In this document: one piece after another, positions 56,681 to 64,000 of the stretch
Layout: each line of letters opens with the position of its first letter
Numbering within the stretch: the stretch's first letter is position 1
NCBI GenBank assembly: GCA_008973525.1
Contig: WACJ01000070.1
Coordinates: 186,001-250,000, forward strand
DNA length: 64,000 bases
Origin: Stenopsyche tienmushanensis
Lineage: Eukaryota; Arthropoda; Insecta; Trichoptera; Stenopsychidae
Direction: 5' to 3'
Program-made: the position numbers and the translations under genes
Notes under the pieces: model-generated
Database searches by the model: none
What the model saw: the letters and a program-made list of their open reading frames with translations, nothing else
What the model was told of the DNA's origin: nothing

Positions 56681-59600
56681 TATAATTTTAAATTAACACG
56701 TTAATCAAAGGGTTACATGTTCTATTCATAGGAAAATCTTCCATGGAGATGGCAACTTGAGAAACAAATTAAATAGTATAAAGTAAATTTACATAAATTT
56801 CTTAATGGATTCTTCCATTTAATTTTTTGAGAGTGTTCATTATTGAATTTTGGTTAAAAAAACATGTTTTAATTTGTATTAAAACCTAATTTTCAAGCAT
56901 AATTTAGTACATTTTATTCCCTCTTTTAATATAATAAGTGTTCTACATTAATAAAATTGTCGAATTTACTCTTTTTAATTATTTATGATTCGTTACTTAG
57001 CTTATTATTTACCTCGAAAGGATTATGATTTGATGTTTATTAAGACTAAAAGGTGCAATTTTCATTTATAATAATATTATCTGAAGTATTGATTTTATAA
57101 GATGAACATAAGACTAAAGATTAAAGTATTCTTAGATGAATATAATCAAAAAAATTCTGCATATCGACACAAAAATCATCCAAACTCTCTTTCATGTAAG
57201 ACGTGTACCGAATCGATAAAACTTTGTCGCTTTTATTGGTTTTCGTTTCAGTTCCAGATCGAAGTTTTGGATCAAATAGATCAGAAATTCGTTTGCAAAA
57301 ATATCGTGAAAAAAATACCGATTTAAATGAGTTTTAGGATTAATTTTATTACATGAATTTATAAGATTTGCGCTCTGTTTTTATTTTAAATTACTATTAA
57401 AAATACCATTTTGGCATTGTATTATAACTCATCATCATATAAAGTCTTCCATAAAGATCTTGTGTTTAAATGATTGCAAGTTAATTAATTTTTGATAGCC
57501 ATTTATTATAAAGATCACTAAAGATGACCTTATCTTGCATATTTTTTTAACAAGTCATTGGTTAATAAGTTGTAAAAAAATAACTATTTAATGAGCAGAT
57601 TTCCCAAAGAATTTAAGCTACTAATATAAAAAGTACGGTTATAAAGACAAATTGGATATGGCAAAATAGGGTTATACTCGAATTAAGTGAAATAAAAAAT
57701 AGCGAAACCCCGAAAGCAATTGTCACGTTTCCATTACTGTGTCTACAGAGTGTTAAAGTTTTCAGTTGCTGGTGCAATTCAGTCCCGGAGTTAAAATAAC
57801 CCCTTTCCGGGAGCGGACGTATCACTCATTCCCCTCGCCACCCCGGAAGCTCATCCCGGACGCCTTTGATAGTCTAATGCAATAAAACTTGGACGAATTT
57901 AATAATGCAGTAATGAGAGAATTCCTTATCCCCTACGTATGTGTTCCTTACCTAAGCTCCAGCCGTGCTAGAGGGTCCCAAGTGATATGCATAAATTTTC
58001 CAGACCCCAGAAATGTCGGAACAGTATTCACCTCCGGCTCACATAATTTCGACCCATTACGAATACTTGCACTTTATTGTCATCTTCTGTTTACGCGAGA
58101 TTTCTCGCGAATTAAAGAAGATTCGTTTTTCCCAGATTCCCCAGGTCTCCTTGATGTAAACAAATAAATTACATTTTACCTCCATTTACAATATTATTTA
58201 ATTTTTATTTAATATAAGATAATTTTATATTAAGCATAAGAGCATTTAGAATTTCTAATATATTTTTAAAGGCATCTTTTGGTGAAATAATAAATATTTA
58301 TGGATTGAAATTCATTACCGCCTAAATTCTTATAGCATTACAAAAAAAATGCAATAAAATTCAGAATTGAATAAACAATATACTTTTCATTATTTTACAT
58401 TTATTTGTAACTAATTTCATTACTAATATAAATTAAATTTATAAATATTATCAAAATTGGGTAAAAATTTCCATCTATGATTATTTAATAAAACTATTTT
58501 AAGTCTGCCATGATAAATAAATATTAAAATATTTGCGATTTCATTATAAATTTTATAACGACATCTCTGAAAAATTAATAAAATTTTAATATCAACCAAA
58601 AGTTCAAATCTTTTAAATGTAATAATATTAATTAAAAACTATGTTTAATTTTTGCATTTTATTAATATTTGATTATTGAAAATACATTTAAAAAATAAAT
58701 GCTGTAGTTATAATAAATTTAAAAATTATATTCGGCGAATTAAATTAATTTCGCCGTATTTTCACAGATGTCTCTGCCAATACATTAAATTCGAATTTGC
58801 GGTGATAAATTCGTTATGTTTGTCCGCATTGTTTTTTATGCGTGCGAAACTTTCTTATCTGGATGAAATATATTACTTTTTCATTGCGCGAGTACTCTCC
58901 GCGTTTTAAATGCCCGTTTTAAAAACTTTGCTTCGAATTCCCTCTCAAATGAGGCGCGATACTTTTACGCCTCCGCAACTTCGGACGGTCAATAAAATAC
59001 GTTTATTTATTTTTTGCGCCATGCACAAATGGATCCTCCGCTTCCAGGCCTGGTGGCGCTGAAGCCTCTTATGGCACGTGTTAAAATTTACAATGGGAGA
59101 AATGCAAAAGTTTTCCCTAATTCATTTCGGTAATATGACAAAAAGCTCTCATCGTTTCGGTTCGAATCGGACAAAAAACATGAAACTCAAATAAAAAAGT
59201 TTACCCCGCACGCCCCCAGCCCCCGCGAAAGAATGGAAATACTTTGAGAAGAGATGAAGTGCGAAAAACAAAATAAGATCCCCGCGGTGGCACGTAACGA
59301 AGAGTTTCTACTTAAATGGGAAATGTGTGTCACTTGCAAATTATACAGACGGCTTCGCACAGCCTGAAAAACTTTCAAAATAGCTATTTTTTAAACTATT
59401 TTCAAATAGAGCGATTTTTAAATGCGTGTTAGAATGTACAAATAGCACTTGTCCTTGTTATATTGAGAGCCAGGGGCTATGAAAAAGTTAGTTGCTGTGC
59501 AAGATCTCAAATTATAAAACACTCTTAGCTGATTAGCAGCATAGTTTCAAAGAAATATCATTCTTGAGTATATTGCTCTCGTGTAAACTATCTTAGTCTA

Positions 59601-60623
59601 GCGCTAAAGTTTCAGCGTTGTAAAATATACACACACACATATATATATATAAAAGTAGTGCATAAATAGAAGCTTGCTATCAGTGGATGCAAGTTTGTCC
59701 CGTTTACTTGTTATAAAGAACTTATTTTACATCCTTTGAACATTATCGTTTGAAGTTTAGCATTAATATTTGTATTGTGCTAAAATATCGCTGCATTATT
59801 TATGCGCAGGAACTACACGTGTAAGCTTTGCATTTTAAGCCATGCATTTTTTATTTCGTTCGAATTAATTAACGTTGAAATTAGGAGTATTTTCATCTCG
59901 AAAAGGAATGAGTTTTCAATATAAATAGCAGAAAATTTTGCTCAATGAGCAAAAACTCATTTTAATCTGATTAATGAATTTGATTTGCTTTGATCTGATG
60001 CTATTTGTAGCTGAAAGCTCTTCTGCTCCAATGAGAGCGTAAGCTGTTTTTGCTCAGTGCGATGGAGTACTCCGATTCTTTTGAGATTTAGCAAATAAAA
60101 GTATTGAGGAGCCTGATGGGTAGTCATTCATCTTGACCACTCGTTAGCTTCCGGACGATTTTGTTGCAATCCATTCGTAATTGCACATTGTGGCCATCCG
60201 CAAATGCACCCAGTCGTTCCATCGCAGTGGTGAATAACTGACAGCTCGATGGGTGGGGGTCGTCATTGGGGTGGATCGGGCGGGCGAGGGTTGATACCAC
60301 CGAGTTTCTCTGTAATTGGAGACCGGACATCTTTGACGTATCACTCTATTATCGGATCGGCTAACATTATTTGTACTCCGTTGATTGGATACACTCAACC
60401 GATTGAGCTTACAATTTGATACTTGTCGGAAGAACGGGCCTCGTGATGAGTTATGTTGTCAACGCGAATTGCTTTGGATTAATTTTTTAAGTTCTTAAAG
60501 TTTTGACATAAATCAAGTTAATTCCGTTATGTCCCAACGACTGTTTGCTGATGGATGGAGTGGTGATAATTCTGTCACCCATTACGGAAAAAGCAATTCA
60601 AATTGAATAATCTTACAACGATA
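56681..60623. other. Long gene-free stretch
   Basis: About 56690-57700 and 58170-58740 are very AT-rich. About 57740-58150 and 58900-59330 are richer in G+C; the first has a 92-codon plus frame (57889-58167) beginning with TTG and no known motif. About 60120-60400 opens in two minus frames (68 and 84 codons), also unrecognised. No splice structure or RNA gene is seen. Confidence 0.4.
59625..59652. repeat. (AC)n(AT)n microsatellite
   Basis: A short 'acacacacac' run passes directly into 'atatatatatat'. Confidence 0.85.
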
Positions 60624-60865
60624 CGAGAGTACTTCCAGAAGTATCCGACCTGGCGTATAGATGGCGGTTGTTGTTTCAAAAAAAGGACTCAATCCAACTA
60701 ATACTAAACCGAGCTAGATTTACTCAGAGGGAGTCTGCTACTTCGTTTACAATAGTAAAATATGAATTGGCAGAGTTTAAACGAACCCGTACGAGCTGCT
60801 AAGACGAATATCGCAGTGGTCGCCCAAATGAGGTGACCATGCAAAAAAATGGTGAGGAAAGTCTA
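60624..60865 (+). mobile_element. Mariner 5' end with transposase start fragment
   Basis: After TA comes the terminus CGAGAGTACTTCCAGAAGTA. About 60745 onwards reads 'FTIVKYELAEFKRTRTSC', a stop, then 'DEYRSGRPNEVTMQ'. This is the linker of a mariner helix-turn-helix (normally ..TVKKW.AEFKRGRTS.ED..RSGRPK.VT). Everything downstream is missing: a LINE begins at about 60866. This terminus differs from families M1 and M2. Confidence 0.75.
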
Positions 60866-61607
60866 GAAATAGAAATAAATTAAAGAAATTATGGCAAAAA
60901 TATCGGCTCAAATCTATCAAAGTTTTAGTCAATCGCTTCAACTATCAAATTAAAAGTCTAATCAACAAGGATTCCCATGACAACTTTTACAAATACAAAA
61001 GCACATTAATTCAAACTGATAACACCCATTGAAACTTTAAAAAGAATCAGACAATTCAAAAGCAAGAAATCCCCAGGTTTCGACACTACAATTATCAAAC
61101 ATTTCCTATATAAAATAATTATTCAGTTGACAAAAATATTAAATGCGTGTTTGAGCATCGACTTGGAAGTTGGCGAAAGTCATTCCATTGCCCAAACTAG
61201 GTAAAGACACCAGCAACCCGATAAATTATCGCTCGATTAGTTTACTTTCTGCACTAAGCAAAATATTTGACAAACTTATTCTAAATAAACTGGATGAACT
61301 TAATATAAATGTTATTAATAATGAGCAATTCGGTTTTCGTATGAATCACTCTACGGCTCATCAGTTGACCAGACTGACTGAACACATCACTAGAAACCTT
61401 AACACGAAGAGAAGTACCGGTATGGTACTACTCGACATCGAAAAGGCATTCGATATCCCTTGATTTTCCTATTTATCTTATTAAAATGATCCAATCCTAT
61501 CTGCGCAAAAGATCATTATCGGCAATTTTAAATAGAGCAACGTCAACTCCCTAGTCTGTTTCAGTGGGAGTTCCTCAGGGTAGTATTTTAGGGCCTGATT
61601 TTTATGT
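60866..61607 (+). mobile_element. Jockey-like LINE fragment (reverse transcriptase)
   Basis: The 5' part reads 'LWQKYRLKSIKVLVNRFNYQ', a pre-RT segment of Jockey-type ORF2. The RT follows in the 61170-61463 frame: 'AKVIPLPKLGKDTSNPINYR' and 'SISLLSALSKIFDKLILNKL' (fingers), 'NEQFGFRMNHSTAHQLTRLT', and 'GMVLLDIEKAFD' with the first catalytic Asp. A small deletion removes the usual bases after KAFD; the match resumes with 'FPIYLIKMIQSYLRKRSLSA' and 'VGVPQGSILGP' (palm block B). The copy then stops, before the YADD catalytic box, at another repeat. ORF1, endonuclease and 3' end are absent. Confidence 0.88.
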
Positions 61608-61908
61608 ATATATTTATATTTTTTTTATATATAAGGTTTTTATACTGTAAGTTAATTGTACTATATCAATATTATTTGAAAAAGTACAAACAATAAGTTG
61701 GCAAAGTTTTATCGCAATCGAATGAATGGTATGGCAGCGCATTAAATACGGACAAACAAACATTGATTTTTATACATTAAACTATGCTTATGTTACTTGC
61801 AAAATTTTTAACAATAAGTGGACGAAGTTTTATTGCAATTTGATGAACGGTATGGCAGCGCATTTCGAACGAACAAAAACCAATTCATTTTTATATATTA
61901 GATTTTAT
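61608..61908 (-). repeat. Tandem-monomer repeat (copy 2)
   Basis: Three monomers share 'gttttatcgcaatcgaatga' and 'ggtatggcagcgcatt' with 2990-3320 and end in 'atttttatatat'-like words about 120-140 bp apart. It begins exactly where the LINE stops, so it either inserted there or replaced the LINE 3' part. Confidence 0.7.
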
Positions 61909-62094
61909 TTACCAACAATACGATGGATGTGCTCTTGATATGGAAACCATGGACAACCATGGCTTATTTTGCTATTTCCTGATTGTTTGGTAATTAATTT
62001 ATTAACACAATATGAATCGAATTGGATTTGTTAAAAGTCTATTTGATTTTCTCAATATTAAACCTATAAAGAACTGATTTCCTTTGGCATTCTA

Positions 62095-62407
62095 CAGAGT
62101 GTAGCAGGGAAACTTATTAAAAACTTTATTTGAAATGCGCGTTCTAAAGCGACAGTTATTCTGAGAAGAATGAACGTACACTCATTTAAAAGAGGAAACC
62201 CTATTGTTTCTCGTTATGTAGGTTTAATAATCGTCATGCAAAAGGATGGTAATATTCAGAAAATAAGCCTTAAATAAGCTGCTTATCGACAAAATACCCG
62301 TCAATATTCTGGAGAGTGTGGAAACATGAAATAAATTAAAACTGATTTTGTACTGTTTTTTGCTATTCATTTTTAATTAAATAAGGTAGTTTCCCTGCCG
62401 CATCCTG
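62095..62407. mobile_element. TIR-bounded MITE, Tc1/mariner type (MITE C)
   Basis: The left end is CAGAGTGTAGCAGGGAAACT. The right end, reverse-complemented, is CAGGATGCGGCAGGGAAACT. TA flanks both sides (62093-62094 and 62408-62409). The 313-bp element has no transposase and no second copy in the window. Confidence 0.8.
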
Positions 62408-64000
62408 TATATTGGCTTGAAAAATTACTGAGCCCTTTCTAGTTATTTTACATAACTGCTTTATGCTTTACAAAGTTTCGATTTGTAGAAATATTTCACC
62501 ATCAAATTAATAATACAATAGTCCTTAATATGATTCCATAATTAAAACATAACATTGATAGAGCCGCGAAAAGGTAGTTGGTACATATTTAATCACCAGC
62601 GTCTGCCTTCAACCCCATACACCCTACTAAATTTATATTTATTCAATCCATATAGTATGCAGGAAATTAGAGCGAATATTAATGCTTAAATTAATTCAGC
62701 ATTAATATGAATGAACGGCGAAAGCCTACATCTGGAGGTGCACAAAAACTGAAATGTCGAAATCCTCTTCCCGAAATTTTAAGCGATTTTCTCGGGATCA
62801 ATTCGTTCGATCGCATCCATCACCACTCACAGCGGGTTAATGATACACTCCACCCCCATTCGAGCCCCATGATCGATCATTTGTGTATTTGGAAAAACGA
62901 TGCTCCCCCAAAAGTGTCTTCGTTGACCGGAAGAATCGGAGAAAACGACACGAAAGACATCAACGTCCGTGATTGAATTGCGCGAGTGTGAACGATGGGG
63001 TGTGTTTAAAAACCGACCACTCTGTTTGCATTCAATGAATCAATGAAAAATGCCACGTTCAGTCAATAGAGAGATGGTGAAAAATAATATCTATTTATTC
63101 AATGATGCTGCAGGGGCGTAATGGAGCTTCGTCTCGCATAAACTCGTTCATAAAATACTCAGACTGATTTATTTTAGAAAAACCATTACATTTGTCAAGA
63201 GAGGGCTGCAACTATAAAAACTATCTCGAGTGTCAAAGTTGAACCGAAGTCTTGATCTATTATTGAAATTTATTGCAGCAAACTTTACAGCTCTTCAATT
63301 TTTGTCTCAATCCATTGGACCATGTTGGTTTAATTCTAACGATCATTTAAGTTAATAAATTTAACAAATGCTGCATTGAATTCATCTTCGACCCATTTGC
63401 ATATTTATATTAATGATATACCATGTCAAAGATGAATCCATAGATCATTCATCCATACAATTTTGGAGAAAATACATAAAATTGGATATTTTTCCTTTAA
63501 TGCTTTTGTTTGGAAGGTATTGGCATCGTATGAATTAACTGAAATTAAAAATCTGCATTGGATTCAGTTTTGTTTCCAGCATCTGACCTAAATATTAAGT
63601 CTATCTTATTGAATCATCATTTAGTTTACGGAGTTATAGCTAAGAAATCTTTAAGCACACTTTTATCCAAACTACTTTTTTTTAACATGGTTGACATGAT
63701 ATCTCAAGTTTTAATTAACAGATTTACTTTAAATTTTGTTTTATTTTTTTAAATATAATGTTCTATCGTTTCTAGCAGATTTGTATTATATTTTTATTTT
63801 TAACTATTTAAAAAAATATATAAAATATATATAAAATATTTTTTTTCTCTGAGGTAAAAATTATAACGATATTCTTACTCTTTAACATTATTTTTTTTAG
63901 TTTCAGATGACTAAAATGGTTGGAATCATATCAACCAGGATACTCTCTTTTTTATCCCTTAATATTTTTGTACATTCTGAAAATGTCCATTAACCCTTTG
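62408..64000. other. Intergenic DNA, no gene recognised
   Basis: About 62700-63010 is richer in G+C and holds an 89-codon frame from an ATG (62707-62976, 'MNERRKPTSGGAQKLKC' at the start) with no domain I know. The last kilobase is AT-rich, and its final bases 'ccattaaccctttg' again look like a TTAA plus CCC piggyBac-type end cut by the window edge. Confidence 0.4.

Noticed and set aside
59150..59175. 'ggttcgaatcgg' considered as a tRNA B box
   Set aside because: No A box or cloverleaf can be formed around it on either strand.
63405..63460. Reverse-transcriptase-like words 'YINDIPC'
   Set aside because: The match is seven residues long and the flanking frames show no further RT sequence; probably chance.

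Overview
The window looks like nuclear DNA of an arthropod, most probably an insect. It is AT-rich and almost free of long reading frames. It holds a eukaryotic tRNA-Ala gene, a TATA-driven split gene with GT-AG introns, and a large set of insect-type transposons: many mariner lineages, hAT, piggyBac, R1-like and Jockey-like LINEs, and an LTR retroelement primed by tRNA-Leu. The species cannot be named from this sequence. There are no bacterial operons, CRISPR arrays or rRNA genes.

Only two host genes are well supported. One is on the minus strand at 14169-12337. It encodes a secreted, Asp-rich protein with a signal-peptide exon, a 75-nt phase-0 intron, a four-cysteine N-terminal region, PPVQ repeats, a duplicated acidic module, a helical segment and a His6 tract. 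A TATA box and initiator lie just upstream, and the 3' end has two possible readings. The other is tRNA-Ala(UGC) at 15271-15200, also minus. A single exon-like frame at 54041-53792 (minus) may belong to a third, unrecognised gene.

The rest is gene-poor DNA filled with old, broken mobile elements. 1-6.1 kb: an LTR fragment, mariner pieces, a tandem-monomer repeat and a TIR-bounded MITE. 8-12 kb: a hAT element with a perfect 8-bp target duplication nested in another repeat, then a mariner copy. 15.3-16.8 kb: a near full-length mariner and a short relative. 18.4-22.9 kb: more mariner remnants and a MITE. 26.7-30.3 kb: an R1-like LINE 3' end and a mariner split by a 766-bp GC-rich insertion of unknown class. 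32.6-33.5 kb: tandem LTRs and a primer-binding site. 37.4-45.1 kb: a MITE, a DDE-transposase remnant, piggyBac-like elements with an 18-bp palindrome, and a second copy of the 15.3-kb mariner. 46.4-51.1 kb: LTR and MITE copies. 54.2-55.2 kb: a MITE piece and a mariner with an intact D,D34D tail. 60.6-62.4 kb: a mariner 5' end, a Jockey-like LINE cut at the tandem-monomer repeat, and a TIR-bounded MITE.

Between the transposons lie stretches richer in G+C and CpG, without recognisable genes (around 4.0-4.4, 7.3-7.5, 19.7-20.1, 23.15-23.4, 33.7-35.1, 41.6-42.1, 45.6-46.0, 53.0-53.6, 55.5-56.1, 57.7-57.9, 58.9-59.3 and 62.7-63.0 kb). They could be conserved regulatory DNA in a gene desert or a large intron, but this is inferred only from composition.
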